A stretch of DNA of 13,472 nt from Acidobacteriota bacterium (lineage in GTDB: Bacteria; Acidobacteriota; Terriglobia; Terriglobales; Acidobacteriaceae), in the NCBI GenBank assembly GCA_021810815.1, contig JAJZHR010000019.1, forward strand, positions 1-13,472. The letters run 5' to 3'. Under the pieces are notes generated by a model that saw only the letters and a list, made by a program, of their open reading frames with translations, was not told the DNA's origin and made no database searches. Both the position numbers and the translations under genes were made by a program. Shown here in pieces: positions 5,927 through 13,472 of the stretch; the first letter of the stretch is position 1, and every line of letters starts with the position of its first letter.

Positions 5927-7327
5927 ATGGCCATTCAGTCCATTAATCCCGCCAATGGCGAGTTGCTCCGCAGCTTTGCCCCCTTGACCGGAGACACGCT
6001 GCAGAGAAAGATCGACCTCGCGGCGAAGACGTTCCTCGCCTATCGGCAGACGCCTCTGGAGCATCGCACGCTGTGGATGCGCAAGATGGCCGCCATCCTG
6101 GAGCACGAGCGCGACGAGTTTGCCAGCCTGATGACCGCAGAGATGGGCAAGCCCTTCAAGGCGGCGCAGCAGGAGGTGGCGAAATGCGCCGTCGCCTGCC
6201 GCTACTACGCCGAAAACGCCGCTCGCATGTTGGCCGACCAGCCCGTGGCCACTGAGGCCGCCAGCAGCTTCACCCGGCCCCAGCCGCTCGGTGTCGTCCT
6301 CGCCGTCATGCCCTGGAACTTCCCCTTCTGGCAGGTCTTCCGCTTCCTCGCCCCGGCTCTCATGGCGGGCAACGTCGGCCTGCTCAAGCACGCGTCCAAC
6401 GTCCCCCAGACCGCTCTGGAGATTGAGGCCATTGTGCGCCGGGCCGGATTCCCCCGCGGCGTGTTCCAGACGCTGCTCATCGGCTCCTCGCAGGTGGAAG
6501 AGGTGCTGGGCCACCCCGCCATCGCCGCCGTCACCCTCACCGGCAGCGACGATGCTGGCCGCGCCGTCGCTGCCCAGGCCGGCTACCTCATCAAGAAGAG
6601 CGTGCTGGAGCTTGGCGGCAGCGACCCTTTCATCGTCATGCCCTCGGCAGACATCGCCGCCGCCGTGAAGACAGCCGTCAGGGCGCGCTGCATCAACAAC
6701 GGCCAAAGCTGCATCGCCGCCAAGCGCTTCATCGTCGCCGATGAGATCTTCGACGACTTCGCGCAGCGCTTCACCGACGGCATGGATCGTCTCATCGTCG
6801 GCAATCCCATGAGCGAGGACACCGACGTAGGCCCGCTCGCCACGCCCGCCATCATGGACGAACTGCACGCCCAGGTGCAGCGCTCCCTGCAGGCCGGAGC
6901 CACGCTGCTGACCGGCGGCGAAAAGCTGATGGGCAAAGGCAACTACTATGAGCCTACGGTGCTGGTCGCGCCGCCCGCAGCTCTTGTGCAGCAGCCTTCG
7001 GCAGAGGACCGCGCGGCGACCGCCGTCTTCCGCGAAGAAATGTTCGGCCCCGTCGCCGTCCTCTACCGCGCCGCCAACATCGAGCACGCCCTCGCCCTCG
7101 CCAATGACTCCTCCTTCGGACTCGGAGCCGCGGCCTGGACGCGCGATCCCGGCGAGCAGCAGCGCTTCATTCAGGAGCTTGAGGCAGGCAGTGTCTTCAT
7201 CAATGCCATGGTTGCCTCCGACCCGCGCCTTCCCTTCGGAGGCATCAAGAACTCCGGCTACGGCCGCGAACTCAGCTCCGTCGGCATGCTGGAGTTCATG
7301 AACCTGAAAACCATCGTCGTCGCCTGA
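5927..7327 (+). CDS. NAD(P)-dependent succinate-semialdehyde dehydrogenase-type aldehyde dehydrogenase
   Basis: This 466-residue cytosolic aldehyde dehydrogenase has the length and features of the Sad/YneI and GabD group, which oxidise succinate semialdehyde to succinate in GABA and related catabolism. Visible landmarks: the start AIQSINPANGELL; MPWNFPFW (128-135) with Asn131; LLKHASNVPQ with the NAD(P)-binding Lys154; LTGSDDAGRAVA (204-214) at the Rossmann nucleotide site; LELGGSDPF with general-base Glu228; NNGQSCIAAKRF with catalytic Cys262; and the C-terminal PFGGIKNSGYGREL. All core residues are present, so it should be active. The reading frame is open far upstream of 5927, but the N-terminus of the family matches MAIQSINP, and the upstream part overlaps hom on the other strand. 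The ribosome site is weak (TGAGAA). The exact aldehyde substrate is inferred from family resemblance; other short-chain aldehydes are possible. Confidence 0.9.
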   Translation: MAIQSINPANGELLRSFAPLTGDTLQRKIDLAAKTFLAYRQTPLEHRTLWMRKMAAILEHERDEFASLMTAEMGKPFKAAQQEVAKCAVACRYYAENAARMLADQPVATEAASSFTRPQPLGVVLAVMPWNFPFWQVFRFLAPALMAGNVGLLKHASNVPQTALEIEAIVRRAGFPRGVFQTLLIGSSQVEEVLGHPAIAAVTLTGSDDAGRAVAAQAGYLIKKSVLELGGSDPFIVMPSADIAAAVKTAVRARCINNGQSCIAAKRFIVADEIFDDFAQRFTDGMDRLIVGNPMSEDTDVGPLATPAIMDELHAQVQRSLQAGATLLTGGEKLMGKGNYYEPTVLVAPPAALVQQPSAEDRAATAVFREEMFGPVAVLYRAANIEHALALANDSSFGLGAAAWTRDPGEQQRFIQELEAGSVFINAMVASDPRLPFGGIKNSGYGRELSSVGMLEFMNLKTIVVA

Positions 7328-7397
7328 CCAGCCTGCCCTTGCGAAATCAGGCCGCAGCGTTCTGGACTAACTAAAATTCCTTTGCTTGGCCAAACGC

Positions 7398-7428
7398 TAA
7401 ATAAAGATTCAGCCCCAAATTTTATTTA
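7398..7428. terminator. AT-rich inverted repeat downstream of the aldehyde dehydrogenase
   Basis: TAAATAAA (7398-7405) and TTTATTTA (7421-7428) form a perfect 8-bp AT-only stem with a 15-nt loop, about 70 nt after the stop codon. It is too AT-rich to be a strong intrinsic terminator by itself. It could be a weak bidirectional terminator, an operator, or part of the promoter zone for the gene at 7621. Confidence 0.3.
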
Positions 7429-7481
7429 CCTCAGGCAGCCCATCCCTCTCGCTATGCCGCCGGAACTCAAGAAAACTCGCC

Positions 7482-7534
7482 CCCCTACTAGAGAAGGAGG
7501 TCGAGCGCAGGAAGACAAGGTATACAGGTAGGGG
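7482..7534 (+). terminator. Long-loop inverted repeat followed by a T tract
   Basis: CCCCTAC (7482-7488) is complementary to GTAGGGG (7528-7534), which is followed at once by TTTTATTTT. The GC stem plus T tract resembles an intrinsic terminator, but the 39-nt loop is much longer than usual. It could instead be a leader structure of the GH2 transcript, whose ATG is 86 nt further on. Confidence 0.3.
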
Positions 7535-7620
7535 TTTTATTTTGAGACCTGACAGGCGATGGAAGAGATTTGTCTGCTAAATAAGACACCAGTGGCATTA
7601 GTTGGAAGGAGAGCACCTGC

Positions 7621-10206
7621 ATGGGAAAGTGGACGCGGCGGGATTTGGTGAAGACGGCACTGGCTGCTTCGGCCAGCATGATGGCAGGCGGAGATCTGTT
7701 GGCGCAGCCGGCGCTTGGCGACGGGCACCAGCAGGCCGGCAGCAATGACGCCCATGCGTCCGGCGAAGTGCTCGCTGCCGATGCAGCAGGAAATGCAGCG
7801 AACCCTCTGCGCGACCGCCTGCTGATGGACTTCGGCTGGCGCTTTGCTCTTGGCAACGCCGACGACCCGGACAAGGACTTCGGCTTCGGCAAGCTGCGCC
7901 GCGAGGGCACCTACGCCAAAAACGGCCACGCAGGCGGTCCGGCCGATCCGAAGTTCGACGACTCCGCCTGGGCCGCCATCGACCTCCCGCACGACTGGGC
8001 GCTCGACCTTCCCTTCATCGACAACTCCATCCTGGTGGAGCACGGCGGCAAGCCCCTCGGGCGCGAGTATCCCGCCACCAGCATCGGCTGGTACCGCCGC
8101 AGCTTCCATGTTCCAGCGGCGGATGCGGGCAAGCGCGTCTGCGTCGAGTTCGACGGCATCTTCCGCAACGCGATCCTCTTCGTCAACGGCAACTACATCG
8201 GCGTGAACTTCTCCGGCTACGCCCCCTTCAACGCCGACATCACCGACTTCCTGAACTACGGCGACAGCGACGCCGACGGGCGCAACGTCCTCACCGTACG
8301 CGTGGACGCGACCCTCGACGAGGGATGGTTCTACGAGGGCGCGGGCATCTATCGCCACGTGTGGCTCACCAAAACCGCTCCGGCGCACATCGCCCGCTAT
8401 GGCAACTACGTCCGCAGCACGGTCAACGGATCGTCCGCGACGGTCTTTGTCAGCACGGAAGTCCTCAACGAGAGCGACAGGCCGATCCAGGGCCGGGTTC
8501 ACGCGAAGCTGATCGACTCCGACGGAAAGACAGTCGCCACCGCCGCATCGAAGACCTCCGAGGTCCCTGCGGGCGAGGGCTTCATCTTCCAGATGCAGGC
8601 GCCCGTCAGCGGAGCGAAGCTCTGGTCGCTGGAGCAGCGCAACCTTTATCGCGCCGTCACCGTGTTCGAGGCGGATGGCAAAGCTGTTGACCAGGATGCG
8701 GCAACCTTCGGCATACGCACGCTGAAGTTCGACGCGAACCAGGGCTTCCTGCTCAATGGCAGGCAGGTGAAAATCCAGGGCACCTGCAACCATCAGGATC
8801 ACGCTGGCGTGGGCGAGGCGATTCCGGACCGCGTCCAGGCCTACCGTCTGGAACTGTTGCGGAAGATGGGCTGCAATGCCATCCGCACCTCGCACAATCC
8901 TCCCACGCCGGAGCTGCTGGACGCATGCGACCGCATGGGCGTCATGGTGATGGACGAGACGCGCATGATGTCCTCCAGCCCCGAGGGGCTCAGCCAGTTG
9001 GAGCGCCTCGTCAAGCGCGACCGCAACCATCCCAGCGTCATCATCTGGTCCCTCGCCAACGAGGAGCCGGAGCAGGCCTCGGCCATGGGAGCGCGCATCG
9101 TCGCCAGCATGAAGAAGCTCCAGCGCAAGCTCGATCCCTCCCGCGTCTGCACCACCGCCATGAACGGCGGATGGGGCGGCATCGGCGTCTCCACCGTCGT
9201 CGACGTGCAGGGCTGCAACTACCGCACCGGCCTCATCGACGCCTATCACAAGGAGCATCCGGCCCAGCCCATGATCGGCACGGAAACCGCCAGCACCCTG
9301 GGAACGCGCGGCATCTACACCGACGACCCTGCCCGCGGCTACGAGGCCTCCTATGGCCTCGATAAGCCCAAGTGGGGAGCAACGCCGGAGGAATGGTGGT
9401 CCTTCTACGCCGACCGCCCATGGCTGGCGGGCGGCTTCGCATGGACCGGCTTCGACTATCGCGGCGAAACCACACCCTACAAGTGGCCCTGCATCAGCTC
9501 CCACTTCGGCATCATGGACACCTGCGGCTTCCCCAAGGACTACTTCTACTACTACCAGTCCTGGTGGGGAACCCAGCCCGTTCTGCACCTCTTCCCGCAC
9601 TGGAACTGGGAGGGCAGCGAAGGCAAGGAGGGCAAGGAGATCGTCGTCATGGCCTTCACCAACCAGGACAGCGTCGAACTCTTCCTCAACGGCGCCAGCC
9701 TCGGCTCGCAGAAGGTCGCAAAGCACGGCCACGTCGAGTGGAAGGTGAAGTACGCTCCCGGAACCATTGAAGCCCGCGCCGCCAAAGACGGCCGCCCCAC
9801 CCTCACTGCGAAGCGCGAAACCGTCGGTCCCCCGGCGAAGATCGTCGCCGTCGCCGACCGCGCCGCCATCCACGCCGATGGCGAGGACGTCTCCATGATC
9901 AACGTCAGCATTGTGGACGCGAAGGGCCGCGTTGTTCCCCTCGCTGGCAACATGCTCAGCTTCAAACTGGCTGGCGGCGGCAAGCTGATCGGCGTCGGCA
10001 ACGGCGACCCAAGCTGCCACGAGGAAGACAAGCCAGCGAACCCGGCCGAGGCGCAGCGCAGCGCCTTCAACGGCTTCGCGCAGGCAATCGTCCTTGCTCC
10101 GAAGCAGCCAGGCGACATGGCGGTTCAGGTCAGCTCGCCCGGCCTCGAAGGCGCGACCGTCAAAATCACAGCCGCGCCAGCAAAACTCCGGGCCACCGTC
10201 GCATAA
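7621..10206 (+). CDS. Tat-exported glycoside hydrolase family 2 protein (beta-galactosidase-like)
   Basis: This 861-residue exported glycosidase has an N-terminus (GKWTRRDLVKTALAASASMM) that is a twin-arginine signal, suggesting export after folding. A flexible stretch to about residue 62 follows. Domains: GH2 sugar-binding jelly roll (about 65-250, with DFGWRF, IDLPHDWAL and GWYRRSF), an immunoglobulin-like GH2 domain (about 255-365), a TIM barrel (about 368-660), then beta domains including SVELFLNGASLGSQKV (DUF4982-like, about 675-740) and an invasin-like domain beginning GPPAKIVAVADR (about 740-850). Acid/base Glu481 follows Asn480 in WSLANEEPEQ. The nucleophile is Glu555 in PMIGTETAST, and RTSHNPP lies in the substrate pocket. 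Both catalytic glutamates are present. The gene has a strong AAGGAG 9 nt before the ATG. Beta-galactosidase is the most likely activity, but GH2 also includes other beta-glycosidases. No transporter or regulator gene accompanies it. Confidence 0.93.
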   Translation: MGKWTRRDLVKTALAASASMMAGGDLLAQPALGDGHQQAGSNDAHASGEVLAADAAGNAANPLRDRLLMDFGWRFALGNADDPDKDFGFGKLRREGTYAKNGHAGGPADPKFDDSAWAAIDLPHDWALDLPFIDNSILVEHGGKPLGREYPATSIGWYRRSFHVPAADAGKRVCVEFDGIFRNAILFVNGNYIGVNFSGYAPFNADITDFLNYGDSDADGRNVLTVRVDATLDEGWFYEGAGIYRHVWLTKTAPAHIARYGNYVRSTVNGSSATVFVSTEVLNESDRPIQGRVHAKLIDSDGKTVATAASKTSEVPAGEGFIFQMQAPVSGAKLWSLEQRNLYRAVTVFEADGKAVDQDAATFGIRTLKFDANQGFLLNGRQVKIQGTCNHQDHAGVGEAIPDRVQAYRLELLRKMGCNAIRTSHNPPTPELLDACDRMGVMVMDETRMMSSSPEGLSQLERLVKRDRNHPSVIIWSLANEEPEQASAMGARIVASMKKLQRKLDPSRVCTTAMNGGWGGIGVSTVVDVQGCNYRTGLIDAYHKEHPAQPMIGTETASTLGTRGIYTDDPARGYEASYGLDKPKWGATPEEWWSFYADRPWLAGGFAWTGFDYRGETTPYKWPCISSHFGIMDTCGFPKDYFYYYQSWWGTQPVLHLFPHWNWEGSEGKEGKEIVVMAFTNQDSVELFLNGASLGSQKVAKHGHVEWKVKYAPGTIEARAAKDGRPTLTAKRETVGPPAKIVAVADRAAIHADGEDVSMINVSIVDAKGRVVPLAGNMLSFKLAGGGKLIGVGNGDPSCHEEDKPANPAEAQRSAFNGFAQAIVLAPKQPGDMAVQVSSPGLEGATVKITAAPAKLRATVA

Positions 10207-10253
10207 CGCAACGGAAGCGCGCTCCCGCAGGGAAGCGCAGCCCATGGAATGCT

Positions 10254-10309
10254 ATGATTCCCAGTTCGGCTTTCAGTCAACACGCTGAAAGCCGAACACA
10301 GGGAATCAT
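10254..10309 (+). terminator. Strong two-part hairpin after the GH2 gene
   Basis: This is a long imperfect inverted repeat. Outer arms ATGATTCCC (10254-10262) and GGGAATCAT (10301-10309) pair over 9 bp. An internal loop (AG against CACA) follows, and then 12 perfect pairs between TTCGGCTTTCAG (10265-10276) and CTGAAAGCCGAA (10285-10296), closed by an 8-nt loop. It lies 47 nt after the GH2 stop. There is no T tract after it, so Rho-independent termination is not obvious. It may protect the 3' end of the GH2 mRNA, act as a leader element for the M13 gene, or be a repeat-type element. Confidence 0.65.
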
Positions 10310-10322
10310 TCGACATTTAAAA

Positions 10323-10348
10323 CGCACTCGATGGCAACAGCGAGTGCG
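10323..10348 (+). promoter_or_regulatory. Second hairpin in the leader of the M13 peptidase gene
   Basis: CGCACTCG (10323-10330) and CGAGTGCG (10341-10348) form a perfect 8-bp stem with a 10-nt loop, only 13 nt after the previous hairpin. The following bases CGGCTTT-ACACGCTGA (10347-10362) repeat part of the first hairpin (10267-10288) with 6 nt missing. No T tract follows. Its position, about 90 nt before the M13 ATG, suggests a leader element, but this is inference. Confidence 0.45.
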
Positions 10349-10436
10349 GCTTTACACGCTGAGGACTGCCTTGCGGGCCGAGTTTGCACGCTCATCGCGC
10401 AGTCTGAAACCTGAAAGAAAATCTGGAGCGCACCGC

Positions 10437-12506
10437 ATGATCCGTTCGAAAGTCCTCGCCAGTGTTTCCTGTTTGTTCCTCGCAATCGGCTGCATTTCCC
10501 TCCCTGCGCAGCAGCAGGCGCCCAAAGCCGACTCTCACGGCATCGCCGTCGCCAACATGGACCCGTCCGTCAAGCCGGGCGACAACTTCTACGAGTATGC
10601 CAACGGCGACTGGATCAAGCGCACCGTCATCCCTCCCGACCGCGCCGCCGTCGGCGTCTTCAGCGCCCTCGCCGACCTCAGCAACAAGCGCACCGCAGCC
10701 CTCATTCAGGAGGCGGCGAAGTCCCATGCCGCTCCCGGCTCCAACGCCGCCAAGATCGCCGCCGCATTCAACTCCTACATGGATGAGGCTGGCATCAACG
10801 CGAAGGGCCTCGCTCCGCTGCATCCTCATCTTGCCGCCATCGCCGCCATCTCGAACAAGACGGAACTGGCCAGCGCACTCGGAGAGACGCTCCGCTCCGA
10901 CGTGGACGCCCTGAACAACACCAACTTCCATACGCCGAACCTCTTTGGCATGTGGGTCGCTCCGGACTTCAACAACTCCGACCACTACGCCGCCTATCTT
11001 TTGCAGGGCGGCCTCACGCTGCCGGACCGCGAATACTACCTCTCGGACAACCAGCACATGCGCGACCTCCGCGCGAAATACCAGACGCACGTCGCGGCGA
11101 TGCTCAAGCTCGCCGGCTTCAGCGATGTGGACGCAAGGGCAGAGCGCGTCGTCGCTCTGGAGCACGCCATCGCGCAGACCCACCTGACGCTGGCGGAGAA
11201 CGACGACATCCACAAGGCGAACAACCCCTGGAAGCAGTCCGACTTCGCAGCGAAGGCTCCCGGCCTCGACTGGGCCGCCTACTTTGCCGGCGCAGGCCTC
11301 GCCCGGCAGCAGAACTTCATCGTCTGGCAGCCCTCGGCCTTCACCGGCGAGTCTGCACTGGTCGCGTCGCAGCCGCTCGACGTGTGGAAGGACTGGCTCT
11401 CGCTCCATCTGATTGAGGCCTACGCTTCCTTCCTTCCCAAGCCACTGGCCGACGAGCGCTTCGACTTCTTCGGCAAGACCCTCTCCGGCGTCACGGAGCA
11501 GAGGCCGCGCTGGCAGAATGGCGTCGCCGTGGTCAACGGCCTGCTCGGCGACGCCGTCGGCCAGATCTACGCCCAGAAGTATTTTCCGCCGGAGGCGAAG
11601 GCCGCTGCACAGGCCATGGTCGCCAACATCATCGCCAGCTTCCGCCAGCGCATCAACGCTCTCGACTGGATGGCTCCCGCCACCAAGGCCGAGGCCCAGG
11701 CCAAGCTCACCACCCTCTACGTCGGCGTCGGCTATCCGGAGACGTGGCGCGACTACTCCGCCCTCGAAATCAAGCCAGACGATGCTTTCGGCAACGTATG
11801 GCGCGGCAGCCTCTTCCGCTATCAGCACGACGTCGCCCGCATCGGCGCCCCGGTGGACCGCAAGGAGTGGTCCATGACGCCGCAGACCGTCAACGCCGTC
11901 AACCTTCCCTTGCAGAACGCCCTCAACTTCCCCGCCGCCATCCTGCAGCCGCCGTTCTTTGACGCCAAGGCTCCCGCAGCGTTCAACTACGGCGCCATCG
12001 GCTCCATCATCGGCCACGAGATCAGCCACACCTTTGACACCGAGGGCAGCGCGTTCGACTCCAAAGGCCGCGTGCGCAACTGGTGGACCGATGCAGACCT
12101 TGCTCACTTCAGCGCCGCCACCGCCAGGCTGGCTGCGCAGTACGATACCTATCACCCGTTCCCTGACCTCGCCGTGAATGGCAAGCAGACGCTGGCGGAG
12201 AACATCGCGGACATCAGCGGCGTCTCGGCGGCGTATGACGGCTATCGCGCTTCCCTCAAGGGAGGCGCCGCTCCCGTGCAGGACGGCTTCAGCGGCGACC
12301 AGCAGTTCTTCATCGCCTTTGGCCAGAACTGGGGAACCAAGGAGCGCGACGCTGCTCTCCGTCAGCAGGTGATGACCGACTCCCACGCGCCCGCGCAGTA
12401 CCGCGCCGACACCATCCGCAACGTGGACGCCTGGTACGCCGCCTTCGACGTCAAGCCCGGCCAGACGCTCTACCTCACGCCAGAGCAGAGGGTGCGCATC
12501 TGGTAG
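10437..12506 (+). CDS. Secreted M13-family (neprilysin-like) zinc metallopeptidase
   Basis: This 689-residue exported peptidase has an N-terminal signal (MIRSKVLASVSCLFLAIGC) followed by SLPAQQQ. A cysteine at residue 19 is near a lipobox position but does not fit it well, so Sec cleavage at PAQ is equally possible. Peptidase_M13_N spans about 45-425 (starts DPSVKPGDNFYEYANGDW). The catalytic part spans about 480-689. Zinc ligands His527 and His531 and catalytic Glu528 lie in IGHEISHTFD; the third ligand is Glu588 in ENIADISG. The substrate-binding motif 41 residues before His527, Asn-Ala-Phe-Tyr in human neprilysin, is here NAVN (486-489). The family cuts small peptides on the amino side of hydrophobic residues. 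The ATG at 10437 has TGGAG with an 8-nt spacer and starts the signal peptide. The gene stands alone between a GH2 enzyme and a convergent phosphatase-like gene. Confidence 0.93.
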   Translation: MIRSKVLASVSCLFLAIGCISLPAQQQAPKADSHGIAVANMDPSVKPGDNFYEYANGDWIKRTVIPPDRAAVGVFSALADLSNKRTAALIQEAAKSHAAPGSNAAKIAAAFNSYMDEAGINAKGLAPLHPHLAAIAAISNKTELASALGETLRSDVDALNNTNFHTPNLFGMWVAPDFNNSDHYAAYLLQGGLTLPDREYYLSDNQHMRDLRAKYQTHVAAMLKLAGFSDVDARAERVVALEHAIAQTHLTLAENDDIHKANNPWKQSDFAAKAPGLDWAAYFAGAGLARQQNFIVWQPSAFTGESALVASQPLDVWKDWLSLHLIEAYASFLPKPLADERFDFFGKTLSGVTEQRPRWQNGVAVVNGLLGDAVGQIYAQKYFPPEAKAAAQAMVANIIASFRQRINALDWMAPATKAEAQAKLTTLYVGVGYPETWRDYSALEIKPDDAFGNVWRGSLFRYQHDVARIGAPVDRKEWSMTPQTVNAVNLPLQNALNFPAAILQPPFFDAKAPAAFNYGAIGSIIGHEISHTFDTEGSAFDSKGRVRNWWTDADLAHFSAATARLAAQYDTYHPFPDLAVNGKQTLAENIADISGVSAAYDGYRASLKGGAAPVQDGFSGDQQFFIAFGQNWGTKERDAALRQQVMTDSHAPAQYRADTIRNVDAWYAAFDVKPGQTLYLTPEQRVRIW

Positions 12507-12643
12507 AAGGCGCGCAGCTGCCTTGAACGCGCTGCTTCAGAGCGACAACGCCACGGCCCTGTATAGAACTGCCGGGTGCCCCATGCATCGCAGCTCGATC
12601 GCGATGCGTGGGATACTCGCCTTGCAGTCTTCCTGCGTTTGCT

Positions 12644-13472
12644 TCAGATTGCGGGAAGCAGCGCCACTGCTGTCATGTCCTCTTCCAGTTTGTCGCGGAA
12701 GCCGGGAATCCTGAGTGGCGGCCCGAACCTGCCCGGCTGCTGCTCAAAGCGAATGGCGGCGGCGACCAGCGCGTGGCACAACTCCTGCGGGTCGCGCGTC
12801 GTCTGCGCTGCCAGTGCCGCGGCCGCGCCGTTCAGGCCGAACTCCGCGTCGTGGGATGCCGCATGCACTAGCCCAGGGGTGATGAATACCGCCGCTGTTC
12901 CGGGCGCAAGCACCCGCACCTGAACTCCCCAGGGCATCCCTCGATCCGGTGCTGTGCCTGAGGGCAGGCCAAGCGGGCCGCCCCGGCTTTCGATTGCCTC
13001 CACCTTCGCGCCGTCTTTCAAGAGCAGGGGCGGCGCGCCTGCGCTTGCCCAGGTCAGGGTGGCCGTGACGGTTTCGTACGAGGCCAGCAGGGCGGTCGCG
13101 CTATAGAGCGGCGCAGCTGCGTCAAGGTTGCGCTGCATCTGCCGCATCATGTCCGGCAGCACCGAGGCCGACAGCACCGAGCCAGGAAGCACCTCATCGG
13201 AGGTCTGGCCATTCGCGGCCCCGGCATATTGTTCAGCGCCCATGCGGAAAACATCCTGTGCGAGCGCCAGCAGGCGCAGAGGCCGATGGCTGTGCCGGGC
13301 AACGCTCATCAGCAGGAGAAGGACGACGCCGGGGCGTGGAGACACCGCATCGAAAAGGTCGCCGGCCGCCATGCAGTCGTGTCCACCGCGGCACTGCATG
13401 TCCAGGCCTGCTCCAGCAATATGCGGAATAGCGCAGGGCAGAGGCCGGTCCCGGCCCGGCTGGTTCGACGGC
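12644..13472 (-). CDS. SpoIIE/RsbU-type PP2C domain protein, degenerate (5' end off right edge)
   Basis: The frame is open to the right edge, so the N-terminus and any sensor domain are outside the window; about 275 residues are visible. The order of motifs follows SpoIIE/RsbU PP2C phosphatases, which dephosphorylate anti-sigma-factor antagonists. RPLPCAIPHIAGAGLDMQCR replaces the usual lead-in and AAGDLFD (13345-13369) matches GGDxxD. The GDVSGHG metal motif is LMSVARHS, with Ser for the metal-binding Asp. NAGHPP is SAGAPP. The SDG-V/L-TE motif is TPGLVHAA, with Pro for Asp. The terminal DDMT is EEDMTAVAL. Two metal-site acids are therefore lost. This is consistent with a pseudophosphatase that binds partners without catalysis, unless an altered metal site still works. 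The stop is the TGA at 12646-12644, 137 nt from the convergent M13 gene. The ATG at 13399 is internal to the domain and unlikely to be the real start. Confidence 0.75.
   Translation of the reverse strand, partial: PSNQPGRDRPLPCAIPHIAGAGLDMQCRGGHDCMAAGDLFDAVSPRPGVVLLLLMSVARHSHRPLRLLALAQDVFRMGAEQYAGAANGQTSDEVLPGSVLSASVLPDMMRQMQRNLDAAAPLYSATALLASYETVTATLTWASAGAPPLLLKDGAKVEAIESRGGPLGLPSGTAPDRGMPWGVQVRVLAPGTAAVFITPGLVHAASHDAEFGLNGAAAALAAQTTRDPQELCHALVAAAIRFEQQPGRFGPPLRIPGFRDKLEEDMTAVALLPAI

Noticed and set aside
5879..7087. 402-codon minus-strand frame over the aldehyde dehydrogenase
   Set aside because: No family resemblance; it is antisense to a gene with intact catalytic Asn, Lys, Glu and Cys.
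7537..10245. 902-codon open frame antisense to the GH2 gene
   Set aside because: The sense frame has clear GH2 domains, a Tat signal and a strong ribosome site. The antisense product is Val/Ala/Asp/Gly-rich with no family pattern, as expected opposite a GC-rich gene where stop codons are rare.
10392..12386. 664-codon open frame antisense to the M13 peptidase gene
   Set aside because: Low-complexity Val/Gly/Asp/Leu composition and no recognisable domain; it is a shadow of the M13 coding strand.
1..13472. CRISPR array, tRNA, rRNA, insertion sequence, toxin-antitoxin or phage-defence module
   Set aside because: Looked for across both strands; no spaced direct-repeat array, cloverleaf, transposase-like protein or defence-type domain was seen.

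Overview
This GC-rich window looks like chromosome of a soil-type Acidobacteriota (Terriglobia, i.e. the Terriglobus/Granulicella/Edaphobacter group). That is an inference from protein styles: a Tat-exported GH2 glycosidase, a secreted M13 peptidase, the Crp/Fnr subtype, KDO metabolism implying a Gram-negative envelope, and a short intergenic sequence resembling a dispersed acidobacterial repeat. No rRNA, tRNA, transposase, phage gene or CRISPR array is visible, and I see no clear new multi-gene system. The window reads mostly as ordinary chromosome, with some degenerate signalling proteins and some structured non-coding DNA.

Layout. (1) Positions 1-1660, minus strand: two tandem paralogous small outer-membrane beta-barrel proteins, followed by the start of a stand-alone FAD-binding sulfite-reductase-type flavoprotein cut by the left edge. 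(2) 1661-2837: largely non-coding, with a 22-bp degenerate tandem repeat, one small plus-strand gene for a receiver-like protein lacking the phospho-acceptor Asp, and a fragment of a probable dispersed repeat. (3) 2838-3623, plus: a Crp/Fnr-family regulator. (4) 3702-5838, minus: homoserine dehydrogenase then a KdsC-type KDO-8-phosphate phosphatase, probably co-transcribed. (5) 5927-7327, plus, divergent from homoserine dehydrogenase across an 88-bp gap: a succinate-semialdehyde-type aldehyde dehydrogenase. (6) 7621-10206, plus: a Tat-exported GH2 beta-galactosidase-like enzyme. (7) 10207-10436: an intergenic segment with two strong hairpins that share sequence and could pair alternatively. 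(8) 10437-12506, plus: a secreted M13 (neprilysin-like) metallopeptidase. (9) 12644-right edge, minus: a SpoIIE/RsbU-type PP2C domain that has lost several metal-binding residues.

How they fit together. The exported GH2 and M13 enzymes suggest scavenging of glycans and peptides in the periplasm or outside. Homoserine dehydrogenase (Thr/Met pathway), KDO phosphatase (LPS core) and the aldehyde dehydrogenase are housekeeping. The pseudo-receiver and pseudo-phosphatase look like signalling folds kept for binding rather than catalysis. Several very long antisense frames lie over the GH2, M13, aldehyde dehydrogenase and homoserine dehydrogenase genes. They are composition artefacts and were left out.
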